Assembly: GCA_020633495.1 (NCBI GenBank)
Contig: JACKDR010000010.1
Span: 62,001 to 126,000, forward strand
DNA: 64,000 nt
Source of the DNA: Kofleriaceae bacterium
Lineage (GTDB): Bacteria; Myxococcota_A; Polyangia; Haliangiales; Haliangiaceae
Reading direction: 5' to 3'
Both the position numbers and the translations under genes were made by a program. Position 1 is the first letter of the stretch; each line of letters begins with the position of its first letter. This document shows positions 39,938 through 51,552 of the stretch, in pieces. Below the pieces are notes generated by a model, which saw only the letters and a list, made by a program, of their open reading frames with translations, was not told where the DNA came from and ran no database searches.

Positions 39938-41605
39938 ATGACCTTCCTGTTCTCGCTCGCCTTCGCGTTCGCGCTGGCGCTCCTGTTCGGACGCCTGATG
40001 GCGCGGGTGCGCCTGCCGCGCGCCACCGCGTACCTGCTGGTCGGGGTCGTCGCCGGCCGCCCGGTCATGGGCGCGCTGTCGATCGGCCCGCTGATCCAGG
40101 AGGGCCCCGGCCTGGAGATGATCGTCGACTTCACGCTCGGGCTGATCCTGTTCGGCATCGGCCGCCGGTTCCTGCTGCCGCGCCTGCGCCGCAACCTGGG
40201 CCGCATCCTGGCCGCGTCGTTCGTCGAGTCGGTCGCGACCTTCACGCTGGTGTTCGGCGCCACCTGGGTGGTCGGCGCGTCGACGACGATGGCGACCCTG
40301 CTCGGCCTGATCGCGATGGCGACCGCGCCGGCCGCCACCGTCCTGGTCATCCGCGAGTACGAGTCCGAGGGCCCGATCACCGATCTCACGATGCTGCTGG
40401 TCGGCTTCAACAACCTCACCTCGGTGATCGGCTTCATCCTGGCGGTCGCGCTGACCCTGCCCGCCGACATCGCCGCGGCGCAGCCGTCGCTGATCGCCAG
40501 CCTGGGCCTGCCGATCGCCGCCGGCGTCGGCGTCGGGCTGATCACCGCGGTGTGGGACGCGCGCATCGACCGCGTCGCCGAGCGCCAGCTGCTCGGCATC
40601 GCCACGGTCGCGGCACTGACCGGGCTGTCCGAGATGTACGGCTTCAACCCGCTGTTCGCGTGCCTGCTCGCCGGCCTGGTCGTGGTCAACTCGTCGCCGC
40701 GCGAGACCGCCCTGTTCGACGCGCTGTCGGAGATCGACTACCCGCTGTACGTCCTGTTCTTCGTGCTCGCCGGCACCCGGCTGCACACCGACAGCCTCGC
40801 CCACCTGGGCGCGGTCGGGGTCGCGTACGTGATCGCGCGCGGCGCCGGCAAGCTGCTCGGCGCCACCGCCGGCGTGTCGATGGTGCGGCTCGGCGGCGAG
40901 GGACGGCGATGGATCGGCCTGGCGCTCACCGCCCAGGCCGGCGTCGCGATCGGCCTGGCCAAGACCCTGCGCGAGCTGTGGCCCGCGGTCGGCCTGCCGG
41001 TCGAGAGCACGGTGCTGGCCGCGGTCGTGGTCTTCGAGATCGTCGGGCCGCCCCTGGTCCGCACCGCGCTGGTCCGCGCCGGCGAGGTCCGGCTGATGAC
41101 CTTGCTGGTCAAGCGCGCGCCGCTGGGCCTGTTCGGCAGCGCCCACCAGGTGGTCAACCACTTCCGGGTCGCGCTCGGCCTGCCCGGCGGCAAGGCGCTG
41201 GGCGCGCCGTCGGAGATCCCGGTGTCGCAGATCATGCGCAAGAACGTCGAGACCATCCGCGAGCGCGCGATGTTCGACGAGGTGCTGCGCCAGCTGTCGG
41301 CGTCGCGCTACGACCGGCTGCTGGTGGTGAACGACGACGGCAAGCTGGCCGGCACGATCAACTACAACGACATCCGCATGGTCGTCGTCGACGAGAGCCT
41401 GGCCCAGCTGGTCACCGCCAGCGACCTCGCCGGGCCGCCGCCGGCGACGCTGACGCCCGAGGCCACGCTGGCCGACGCCATGGCGCTGCTCGAGGAGCAC
41501 CGCGACATGACCTTCGTCCCGGTGGTCGCCCCCGACGACGCCACCCGCCTGCTCGGCATCGTCAGCCAGAACGACGTGCTCGGCACGTTCCGGCCGCTGC
41601 GGTAG
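39938..41605 (+). CDS. Kef-type cation:proton antiporter (CPA2) with C-terminal CBS pair
   Basis: A 555-aa membrane protein. The first 390 residues are a Na+/H+-exchanger-like domain of about 12 helices, with LGLILFGIGRRFLLP, FGATWVVGASTTMATLLGLIAM, SLIASLGLPIAAGVGVGLI, YGFNPLFACLLAGLVVVNSS and ALTAQAGVAIGLAKTL. It lacks a RCK/TrkA-N NAD-binding domain. Instead there is a C-terminal pair of CBS motifs: SQIMRKNVETIRERAMFDEV to LAGTINYNDIRMVVV, and PPATLTPEATLADAMALLEE to LLGIVSQNDVLGTF. Ion exchange is therefore probably gated by adenine nucleotides. It may handle K+ or Na+ for pH or turgor control. It lies 84 bp downstream of a kinase gene on the same strand. Confidence 0.85.
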   Translation: MTFLFSLAFAFALALLFGRLMARVRLPRATAYLLVGVVAGRPVMGALSIGPLIQEGPGLEMIVDFTLGLILFGIGRRFLLPRLRRNLGRILAASFVESVATFTLVFGATWVVGASTTMATLLGLIAMATAPAATVLVIREYESEGPITDLTMLLVGFNNLTSVIGFILAVALTLPADIAAAQPSLIASLGLPIAAGVGVGLITAVWDARIDRVAERQLLGIATVAALTGLSEMYGFNPLFACLLAGLVVVNSSPRETALFDALSEIDYPLYVLFFVLAGTRLHTDSLAHLGAVGVAYVIARGAGKLLGATAGVSMVRLGGEGRRWIGLALTAQAGVAIGLAKTLRELWPAVGLPVESTVLAAVVVFEIVGPPLVRTALVRAGEVRLMTLLVKRAPLGLFGSAHQVVNHFRVALGLPGGKALGAPSEIPVSQIMRKNVETIRERAMFDEVLRQLSASRYDRLLVVNDDGKLAGTINYNDIRMVVVDESLAQLVTASDLAGPPPATLTPEATLADAMALLEEHRDMTFVPVVAPDDATRLLGIVSQNDVLGTFRPLR

Positions 41606-41612
41606 CCGCGGG

Positions 41613-44349
<2,737 letters not shown>

Positions 44350-44357
44350 CGGCACCC

Positions 44358-44363
44358 AGCCTA
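44358..44363 (-). promoter_or_regulatory. Leaderless-type -10 box, TAGGCT (kinase-TPR gene)
   Basis: TAGGCT lies 8 nt before GTG 44349, without a Shine-Dalgarno. Confidence 0.5.
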
Positions 44364-44421
44364 ACAGACTCGCGACGGGCGCCGCGCCCCCTGTCGGGGC
44401 GCCCACCCGCGCCACCGCGGC

Positions 44422-45501
44422 TCAGGCCGCGGCGGGGTCATCGTCGTCGACCGCGGGCGGCGGCGGCGGCATCGGCGCGGGCGGCGGCGGCGGGTAGCCG
44501 CCGGCGGGCGCCGGGTAGGCGATCGCGCGGGGCAGCGCGACCCGGCGCAGCACGCGCCGCCCGAGGAAGAAGCCCGGGATCAGCAGCGGCAGCCACGGCA
44601 GCATCGACACCAGGCCGAGCAGCAGGCTGCGCCCGGCGTCGCTCAGCGTGTCGACCGAGTCGTGGAAGGTGCGCGACACGCGCTCGCCGAAGCCGGGCGC
44701 CGCCGGCGCCGCGATCTCGGGCCGCTCGGTCGACAGGCGCAGGGTCAGCGTGCTCAGCGACACCTGATCGTCCCACAGGCGGATCCGGCCCTCGTACTGC
44801 TCGATCTCGGCGCGGACCCGCGCCAGCTCGCGCTCGACCTCGAGCACCTCGGTGACCTTGCCGGTGCCGGTGGCCGCGAGCTCCAGCAGGCGGGCCTCGA
44901 GGGCGCGCGCGCTCTTGAGCCGCGCCGCGACGTCGACGTACTGGTCGGTGATGTCCGAGGCGTCGGTGGTCTCGGCCTGGATCTCGCCCAGCGCGCGCAG
45001 CTGCGGCAGCAGCGCGCCGAACTGGGTCACCGGCACGCGCAGCACGATCACGGCGTCGCTGACCTGGCCCTCGCTGTGGCTGACCCGGGTCGAGTCGACG
45101 TAGCCGCCGGCGGCGCGGACCAGCGCGTCGATCCGATCGCGCGCCTCGTCGTAGGTCTGGACCACCAGCGACAGCTCGCCGGTGCGGACGATCTTGCGGT
45201 TGTCGGTGGGCGCCGGCGGCTGCTCGAGCCCGGCGGTCGGCGCGTCGGCCTGGTACGCGAGGTCGGCGCTCCGCTCCTCCGCGATCTTGCCGTCGGCCAC
45301 GGCCCAGGCGGGGGCGGCCTCGGCGGCGGGCGCGCGGGCGCCGGCTTCGTGCTGGCTCTTGCCGCAGGCGCCGAACGCGAGCGCGAGCAGCGCGGCGCCG
45401 GTGGCGAGGCTGCGACCGCGGCGGCGACCGGGTGGGCGATCGGCGCGGGCGAGGCGGGAGGGGCGAGGACGGGGGGAGCGGGCGGGGTTGGATGGGGTCA
45501 T
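44422..45501 (-). CDS. DUF4349-domain lipoprotein
   Basis: A 359-aa envelope protein. An Arg-rich N-terminus leads to a signal sequence ending LALAFGACGKS (lipobox Cys). The DUF4349 region (about 100-275) is recognisable: RKIVRTGELSLVVQTYDEAR, GGYVDSTRVSHSEGQ, VLRVPVTQFGALLPQLRALG, YVDVAARLKSARALEARLLE and ELARVRAEIEQYEGRIRL, the last parts being a coiled coil. A membrane helix follows (LLLGLVSMLPWLPLLIPGFF), then a Pro/Gly-rich tail (PAPAGGYPPPPPAPMPPPPP) and an acidic end. Family function is not established. Both the lipid anchor and the helix suggest it stays at the inner membrane. Confidence 0.82.
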   Translation of the reverse strand: MTPSNPARSPRPRPSRLARADRPPGRRRGRSLATGAALLALAFGACGKSQHEAGARAPAAEAAPAWAVADGKIAEERSADLAYQADAPTAGLEQPPAPTDNRKIVRTGELSLVVQTYDEARDRIDALVRAAGGYVDSTRVSHSEGQVSDAVIVLRVPVTQFGALLPQLRALGEIQAETTDASDITDQYVDVAARLKSARALEARLLELAATGTGKVTEVLEVERELARVRAEIEQYEGRIRLWDDQVSLSTLTLRLSTERPEIAAPAAPGFGERVSRTFHDSVDTLSDAGRSLLLGLVSMLPWLPLLIPGFFLGRRVLRRVALPRAIAYPAPAGGYPPPPPAPMPPPPPAVDDDDPAAA

Positions 45502-45658
45502 GCCCCGATCAACGCGCCACCGGTCGCGACGCGTCGTCTTTCGATGTCACGGTCCGCCGCGCCGCCCCGACGATTGTCGTCGGGCGACGACAGCGCCGCG
45601 ACGCGGCGCACGGCCGCGCGCCCTTCCACCCAAGGAGGGCGCTGCGGCCGGGGTCCCG

Positions 45659-48600
45659 CTACTTCACGCTGCCCAGCTCGACGAACGCCTGATCGTTCAT
45701 GACCACGAACGGCCGGTCCTCGAACGTCAGCGTGCCCTTGCCGTCGTGGCGCAGCACCTGCAGCTTGCCCATGCCGTAGCCCATCGGGCCGCGCGAGTAG
45801 TAGTGGATGCTGAGCCGGTACGGCGCGGCCTTCGGCGTGCCGGGGATCGTGAAGCACTCCGGGCCGTAGCCGGTGGTGACGTCGGCGTACAGCTCGCCGC
45901 CCGACGCCAGCTCGCGCTGGCTGTAGAAGGCGTGGCCGCCGCGCGCGTCGTGGATGTGGAAGTCGACGTCGTTGGCGTCGGTCTCCCACACCAGCACGAA
46001 CCGCAGCGACCGCCCGGTCGCCAGCGTCGCGCTCGCCGCCGCCAGCCGACGCTCGATCTCCGGCTTCGCCTTGGCGTCGGCGCGCAGCCACGCCGCGCCG
46101 ATCAGGCCCAGGTCCTCGCGCAGGATCCGGTCGCCCTCGGCGAACCGGTCCGGCGGGTAGGTCTGGGCCAGGCCGGTCTCGATCGCGGCGAACGCGTCGG
46201 CCAGGCGGCCGGCGCGGACCAGCGCGTAGGCCAGCAGGCGGTGGCCGGTGAGGTGGTCGGGGCGCTGCGCGACCGCGCGCTGGTAGGTGCCGACCGCGAG
46301 CGCGCGGGCGCCGTCGCCGGCGGCGCCGTCGACGCCGGCCAGCCGATCGAGGCGTTCGCCGGCGAAGCGGCGCAGATCGGCGCGCGCCGGGAACAGATCG
46401 ATGATCGAGCCGTAGACCCGCGCCGCCTGGGCGGCGTCGCCGCGGGCCTCGTACGCCTCGCCCAGCGCGATCAGCGCCAGGACGTCGCCGGGCGCCTCGG
46501 CGCGCCAGCGGCGCGCCTCGGCCAGCGCGGCGTCGAGCTTGTGGGCGGCGAGCAGGTCCATGACCTTGGCCATGCGGCCGGCGTACGGCACCGGGCGACC
46601 CTCCTTGTCGGTGCGGACGTCGTCGACCGGCGGCGGCTGCTGGATCTCGTGACGCGGCGGCGGCGGCGGGGGCGGCGGCGGCTCCATGTACGGGTCGGCC
46701 ACCGGCGCCGAGCGCGGCTGGTCGATCGATGGTGCCCCCGCAGGTCCGCTGCTCCCCGTCGCCACGTCGTCGTCGCGCTTCTTCATCTTGTACTGGCCCT
46801 CGGCGCGGTCGGACTCCTTCTTGCCCATCCGGCCCTCGTCGAGCGCCATCGCCGTGCCGGTGCCGCCGGACTCCTCGGAGCCGTCATCGTCCGCGACCGC
46901 AGGCTCCTCGGGCGGCGGCTCGCCGTCGTCGCCGCGGCTGTCGAGCTCCTGGGCGAGCCGGTTCTGCTCCAGCGCCAGCTCCGGCTTGTCGGGAGCGTCG
47001 CGCGACGGCGGCGCGGCGCCGCCGAGGAAGACCGGGACGTCGCGGCTCATGATCTCGACGCCGCGATCACCGGCGACCAGGATCCCCGACAGCGCGTTGC
47101 GATCGATCCCGAAGCGCTGGTAGTCGGCCTCGGTCTCGAGCACCAGCAGCGCGGTGTGATCCGACAGCACCCGGTAGCGGGTCGACAGGTCGACGATCTG
47201 ATCGACGGCGGCGGCGCGCGCGGCCGGATCCTCGATCGCGCCGAGGCCGGCCTCGTACAGCGCGATCTCGGCGGCGACCACGGCGCGGTGGACCAGCGGC
47301 GCCGCCGCCGGCTCGACCGCGAGCTCGCGACGATCGGTGCCGATCGTCACGGCCACCTTCGCCGGCGTCGCCCCGCCGTCGAAGCCGGCGTAGATCATCG
47401 CGGCGTCGCCGGGCTGGACGCCGTCGAGGACGGTCGGCCAGGTCCAGCTCGCGCCCTCGACCGCGACCGCGAGCCCGGACCGGGTCGCCAGGCCGAGCCG
47501 GCGCGCGACCTCGGCGGCGCCGGCGTCGAGATCGAGCACGGTGCCGTCGCGGGCGGCGACGCCGCGGCTCAGCGCGTCGGCGACGGCGCGATCGCGGATG
47601 CCGCCGGCCAGGACCACGTCGACGCGCTCGACCGCGGGCGCCAGCGCCTTCGCGGCCGCGGCCACCTGCTCGGCGTCGAGCGCGCCGGCGGTGACGACGC
47701 CGTCGGTGACGACGATCAGGCGCCCCGCGGCGCCCTGCGCCTGCGCCCACGCCAGCGCGGCGTCGAGCCGCGACGCGCCCAGCGCGCCGCGCCCGATCAG
47801 CGCGCTCTCGATGGCGTCGGCCGCGCTCGCCGCCGGCCCGGCGTAGATCGACGACACGTCCTGATCGAAGGCGGCGACCGTGACCTCGAGCCCGGGCTGC
47901 GCCGCGGCCAGCGCCAGCACCAGCTGCTCGACGTCGTGGGCGTAGCCGGGGAAGCCCAGCGCGCGCGACGCGCTGGTGTCGACCAGCACGGTGGCGCGGT
48001 CGAACGCCTCGGGCGCCGCGGCCAGCTCCGGCGACACCCGCAGCGCGACCACGCCGGGGGCGCCGAGCGCGTGGCTGGCGCCGCTGCCGGCGACCGCGAG
48101 GTCGTGGTCCGGCTGCCAATCGTGCTCGGCCATGGTCGCGACGTCCCAGTACAGCGCGCCGCCGTCGACGCGCGCGACCTGGACCCGGGCGCTGACGTCG
48201 CCGATCCGCGGCAGGCCGCGCAGCGGCAGCACGAACGGCGCGTCGGGATCCGGCAGCGCCTCCGAGTAGGCGATGACGAGCTGCTTGTCGCCGCGCGCCG
48301 GGATCGGGAAGACCCGGGCGCTGAACTCGTTGCCCGCCGCCTTCTCGAGCAGCGCCGGATCCTGGCGCCGGTGCAGGAAGTCCTCGTAGGCGCGCCGCGC
48401 CGCCTGGCGCTCGACCATCTCGGCCTCCATCCAGGCGCCGTCGATCTGCATCGCGAAGCGGCTGACGGCGGCGCCCTCGGGCAGCGTGATCGCGAACTGC
48501 CCCTCGATGACGCGGTCCTGCGGGTTGGTGAACGTGAGCCGCAGCTCGGTGAACGCGAGCGGGCCGTCGACCACGGCGCGGGCGTCGAGCCGGGTCAGCG

Positions 48601-48894
48601 CCAGGCCGGTGCCGTCGCTGGCGGTCAGCGACAGCGGCGGCGCCGTCGGCCGCGGATCGGGCGGCCGCATCGGCTGGGTCGGCGCGTCGAACGCGACGAA
48701 CTGGACCGGGTTGCCGGGCGCGCCGCCCGAGGTGGTCGGGCCTGGGGCAGCGGCGGCGGCAGCGCCCCGACCGCGCGCGCCGGCGGTGGCGCCGCGGTCC
48801 CGGCGGCGGTGCCGCCACCCCCGCCGCCTGCCGGAGCGCCGCCCTTGCAGGCGGCCAGCGCGCACACCACGACCCACAGCATCCGAGCCTTCAT
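45659..48894 (-). pseudogene. VIT/VWA-domain lipoprotein with TPR and DUF2135-like C-terminus (one frameshift)
   Basis: The repaired protein is 1,078 aa. A lipoprotein signal MKARMLWVVVCALAAC starts at ATG 48894 in one frame; the rest is in the -1 frame. The shift lies between about 48740 and 48875, where a C5 run sits at 48818-48822. After it come a VIT domain (ELRLTFTNPQDRVIEGQFAI, EKAAGNEFSARVFPIPARGD) and a VWA domain with a MIDAS (VLVDTSASRAL). Then a long low-complexity region with PPPPPPPPP, TPR-like repeats, and a C-terminal DUF2135/YfaP-like domain (VLVWETDANDVDFHIHDARG). VIT-VWA proteins bind partners through metal-dependent contacts. It is probably surface-exposed. Confidence 0.75.
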
Positions 48895-48938
48895 GCCTCG
48901 ATCTACGCACGAAGCGGCCCGGCGTGCTGCCGGGAGCG

Positions 48939-49637
48939 TCAGGGCGTCGCGGGCGGGTCCGGATCGACCCGGACCCCGGCCCGCCAGTGCTCGGTGCGCT
49001 CGCCGCCGGGGTCGCCGGGGTAGTAGCGCCAGGCGCCGTCCTGGAGGCCGTCGACGAAGTCGCCCTCCTGCTGCGGCCCGCCGGCCTCGAAGTACCAGGT
49101 CCAGTGGCCGACCCGGCGGCCGTGGTCGAAGCGTCCCACCCACGCGACCTTGCCCTCGCGCCAGTACGACTTCCACTCGCCGTCCTCGACGCCCTCGACG
49201 TAGTCGCCGGCGCGGCCGCCGCCGTCGGGCGTCATCAGGATCTGCCAGGGGCCGGTGCGCAGGCCGTGATCGTAGGCGCCCGCCTCGACCGTGGCGCCGC
49301 CGAGATCGGCGCGCCGGTACGGGCCGTGGAACCTGCCGTCGTCGAGGACGCAGCCGGTCTCCTCGAGCTGCACCTGATCGTCGGCGTCGGGCAGCGCGAT
49401 GGTGCGCCGCACCGGCTGGGTGCCGTCGGGGCAGGCCAGGCCGTTGTCGGCGACACGGTCGCCGTCGACGAGACCGTCGGCGACGCGAGGCGTCGGCACC
49501 GGGCGCGGTGGCGGCGACGGCGCGCCGGCCGGGTGAGACGGCGCGCCGCAGCCGGGCGCGAGCGCGAGCGACACCCCCAGCGCGGCGACGGCCGGGCGGA
49601 GCGATTGAGAGGAGCGACGGTGGCGAAGGACGCGCAC
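48939..49637 (-). CDS. MORN-like repeat lipoprotein (YwqK-type)
   Basis: A 232-aa lipoprotein with signal ALGVSLALAPGC (lipobox Cys). The C-terminal 130 residues carry repeats of the pattern G.Y..G...G.W..Y...G: GAYDHGLRTGPWQIL, GDYVEGVEDGEWKSYWREGK, GRFDHGRRVGHWTWYFEAGG and GDFVDGLQDGAWRYYPGD. Such MORN-variant (YwqK-like) repeats form elongated beta-hairpin rods that bind proteins or lipids. The start is GTG 49637. It is divergent from the quinone oxidoreductase gene. The molecular role is unknown; a 'toxin-antitoxin' label sometimes used for this family is not supported by anything seen here. Confidence 0.75.
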   Translation of the reverse strand: MRVLRHRRSSQSLRPAVAALGVSLALAPGCGAPSHPAGAPSPPPRPVPTPRVADGLVDGDRVADNGLACPDGTQPVRRTIALPDADDQVQLEETGCVLDDGRFHGPYRRADLGGATVEAGAYDHGLRTGPWQILMTPDGGGRAGDYVEGVEDGEWKSYWREGKVAWVGRFDHGRRVGHWTWYFEAGGPQQEGDFVDGLQDGAWRYYPGDPGGERTEHWRAGVRVDPDPPATP

Positions 49638-49682
49638 GACGTCGCCAGGGTGCCATCACGGGGCCGCGTCCTCAAGGCGAGC

Positions 49683-49688
49683 TATGGT
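49683..49688 (+). promoter_or_regulatory. Leaderless-type -10 box, TATGGT
   Basis: TATGGT lies 6 nt before ATG 49695, without a Shine-Dalgarno. Confidence 0.5.
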
Positions 49689-49694
49689 CGCGCG

Positions 49695-50714
49695 ATGCAG
49701 GCCCTGGTCATCCATCGCTACGGCGGTCCCGCCGTCATGTCGCTCGAGGATCGCCCGGCCCCGGCGGTGGGCCCGCGCGACGTCCTGATCGACGTCCGCG
49801 CCGCCAGCCTCAACCCCATCGACTACAAGCTGCGCCAGGGCAAGTCGAAGCTGGCGCTGCGCCTGCCGTTCCCGATCGGCCTGGGCTGCGACGTCGCCGG
49901 CGTGGTCGCGGCGGTCGGCGCCGAGGTCACCCGCTTCGCGGTCGGCGACGAGGTCTTCGCTCGGCTCGAGAAGGATCGCATGGGCGGGCTCGCCGAGCAG
50001 GTCGCCGCCGACGAGGCCGTGGTCGCGGCGCGGCCACGCACCGCGACGTTCGAGGAGGCCGCGTCGCTGCCGCTGGCGGGCTTGACCGCGCTGCAGGCGC
50101 TGCGCGAGGCGATCGACCTGCAGCCGGGGCAGCGCGTGCTGATCCACGCCGGCGCCGGCGGCGTCGGCTCGCTGGCGATCCAGATCGCCAAGCGCATGGG
50201 CGCCCACGTCGTGACGACGTGCAGCACCCGCAACGTCGAGCTGGTGCGCGGCCTCGGCGCCGACGAGGTCATCGACTACACCCAGCAGGACGTCGCGGCG
50301 CACCCACGGGACCTCGACGCCGTCTTCGACACGCTCGGCGGCGCCTCGGAGCTGACCTCGCTGCGCCTGGTCAAGCCGGGCGGCGTCGTGGTCGGCGTCA
50401 GCGGCCTGCCCGACGCCGCGTTCGCGCGCGCCTGGCTGCCCGGCTGGGTGCGGCCCGCGCTGTGGCTCTTGACCGGCAAGCGGCGCCGGGTCGCCGCCGC
50501 CGCCGGCGCGCGCTTCCAGTTCCTGTTCATGCGGCCCGACGGCGCCCAGCTCGCCGACGTCGCCGCCTGGGTCGACGCCGGCGAGCTGCGCCCGCTGATC
50601 CACGCCACCTTCCCGCTCGCCGACGTCGCCGCCGCGTTCGCCGAGCTGGAGCGCGGCCGCGCCCGCGGCAAGATCGTCGTCACCATCGGCGCCGCGCCCA
50701 CCCCGGGCGGGTGA
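49695..50714 (+). CDS. Zinc-independent quinone oxidoreductase / medium-chain dehydrogenase (MDR)
   Basis: A 339-aa NADPH-dependent oxidoreductase. The N-terminal domain has the catalytic-site region VRAASLNPIDYKLRQGKSKL and PIGLGCDVAGVVAAVGAEVT. The Rossmann cofactor motif is VLIHAGAGGVGSLAIQIAKR (AGxGGVG), followed by VTTCSTRNVELVRGLGADEV. The structural zinc-binding cysteines of true alcohol dehydrogenases are absent, which places it with QOR/zeta-crystallin enzymes. The C-terminal FPLADVAAAFAELERGRARG is typical. The start is ATG 49695. It should reduce quinones or activated alkenes in the cytoplasm. It stands alone, followed after 61 bp by an unrelated lipoprotein gene with its own promoter. 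Confidence 0.9.
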   Translation: MQALVIHRYGGPAVMSLEDRPAPAVGPRDVLIDVRAASLNPIDYKLRQGKSKLALRLPFPIGLGCDVAGVVAAVGAEVTRFAVGDEVFARLEKDRMGGLAEQVAADEAVVAARPRTATFEEAASLPLAGLTALQALREAIDLQPGQRVLIHAGAGGVGSLAIQIAKRMGAHVVTTCSTRNVELVRGLGADEVIDYTQQDVAAHPRDLDAVFDTLGGASELTSLRLVKPGGVVVGVSGLPDAAFARAWLPGWVRPALWLLTGKRRRVAAAAGARFQFLFMRPDGAQLADVAAWVDAGELRPLIHATFPLADVAAAFAELERGRARGKIVVTIGAAPTPGG

Positions 50715-50763
50715 CCTGCCGGTTCTTGCCGACCGCGATCGTGGCAACCGGGCCTCGAGCTGG

Positions 50764-50769
50764 TAGCTT
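50764..50769 (+). promoter_or_regulatory. Leaderless-type -10 box, TAGCTT
   Basis: TAGCTT lies 6 nt before ATG 50776, with no Shine-Dalgarno. Confidence 0.5.
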
Positions 50770-50775
50770 GCGGGC

Positions 50776-51489
50776 ATGCGCGATCGGGTCGGCGTGCGGT
50801 CGATGGCGGTCCTGGTGCCGCTGGCGATCGCGGGCTGTCGCGGCCCCGACACCAAAGCGAGCGAGGCGCCGCCGGCGCGCGTCGAGCCGCCGACGCGCGT
50901 CGAGCCACCGGCGCGCGTCGAGCCGACGCCGCCGCCCCCGGAGGCGACCCCGACCATGCCCGTCACCCTGGACTGGACGATCACGCCGCGCGCCGACGCG
51001 CTCCACATCGACTACCAGGTCCACAACGGCGGCGACGCCCCGGTGTGGGTCGTCGACGACATGCTGACCTGGACCGCGGGCAAGCTGAGCCGCGCGCCGT
51101 CGGCGATCATCGTGCGCAACGGCGCCGAGCCCGGCCTCGCCAGCCTGTTCCGCGGCAACCTCAACATCCCGACCCACGACTCGCGGATGTTCCCGTCGCC
51201 GGGGATGCGCGAGGTCGCGCCGGGCGCCACCCTCGACGGCGCCGGCGAGGTCGCGCTGCCGCTCTCGGCCTGGCACAACTACCACCCCGACAAGATCGAG
51301 GCGCTGCGCGCACCGATCACCCGCATGCAGCTCGAGCTCCAGGTCCTGCCGGCGCAGGGGACCGAGGACAAGGACTGGCAGTACGAGACGCTCGACGACG
51401 GCAGCCGGGTCGCGAGCCCGTTTCTGCGCTACCTGAACGAGCGCGCCACGCTGATCCAGGGGGCGCCACGCGACGTGCCGGTCCCGTGA
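50776..51489 (+). CDS. Hypothetical lipoprotein
   Basis: A 237-aa protein not recognised by function. The signal peptide MRDRVGVRSMAVLVPLAIAGC ends in a lipobox (Cys21). A repetitive linker of RVEPP units follows (residues 33-50, from an 18-bp tandem repeat), then a proline-rich stretch. The mature domain (about 62-230) looks like an immunoglobulin-like beta-sandwich: VTLDWTITPRADALHIDYQV, NGGDAPVWVVDDMLTWT and LPLSAWHNYHPDKIEAL. It resembles proteins with an intracellular-proteinase-inhibitor-like fold, but I cannot assign it. It lies 63 bp upstream of the M91-like peptidase gene, and a functional link is unproved. Confidence 0.65.
   Translation: MRDRVGVRSMAVLVPLAIAGCRGPDTKASEAPPARVEPPTRVEPPARVEPTPPPPEATPTMPVTLDWTITPRADALHIDYQVHNGGDAPVWVVDDMLTWTAGKLSRAPSAIIVRNGAEPGLASLFRGNLNIPTHDSRMFPSPGMREVAPGATLDGAGEVALPLSAWHNYHPDKIEALRAPITRMQLELQVLPAQGTEDKDWQYETLDDGSRVASPFLRYLNERATLIQGAPRDVPVP
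50872..50925 (+). repeat. Three 18-bp tandem units
   Basis: Units at 50872-50889, 50890-50907 and 50908-50925 differ at only two positions and encode a repeated Pro-(Ala/Thr)-Arg-Val-Glu-Pro linker in the lipoprotein. Confidence 0.85.
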
Positions 51490-51552
51490 CCGGCGAGGAA
51501 GCTCGCGGGGCGCGCGCACGTACTCGCTAGACCAACGGAAGGTGCAGGGACG

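Noticed and set aside
45182..51067. An open frame of 1,961 codons on the plus strand
   Set aside because: It is Arg/Pro/Gly-rich nonsense running antisense to several well-supported genes. Stops are rare in any frame at this GC content.
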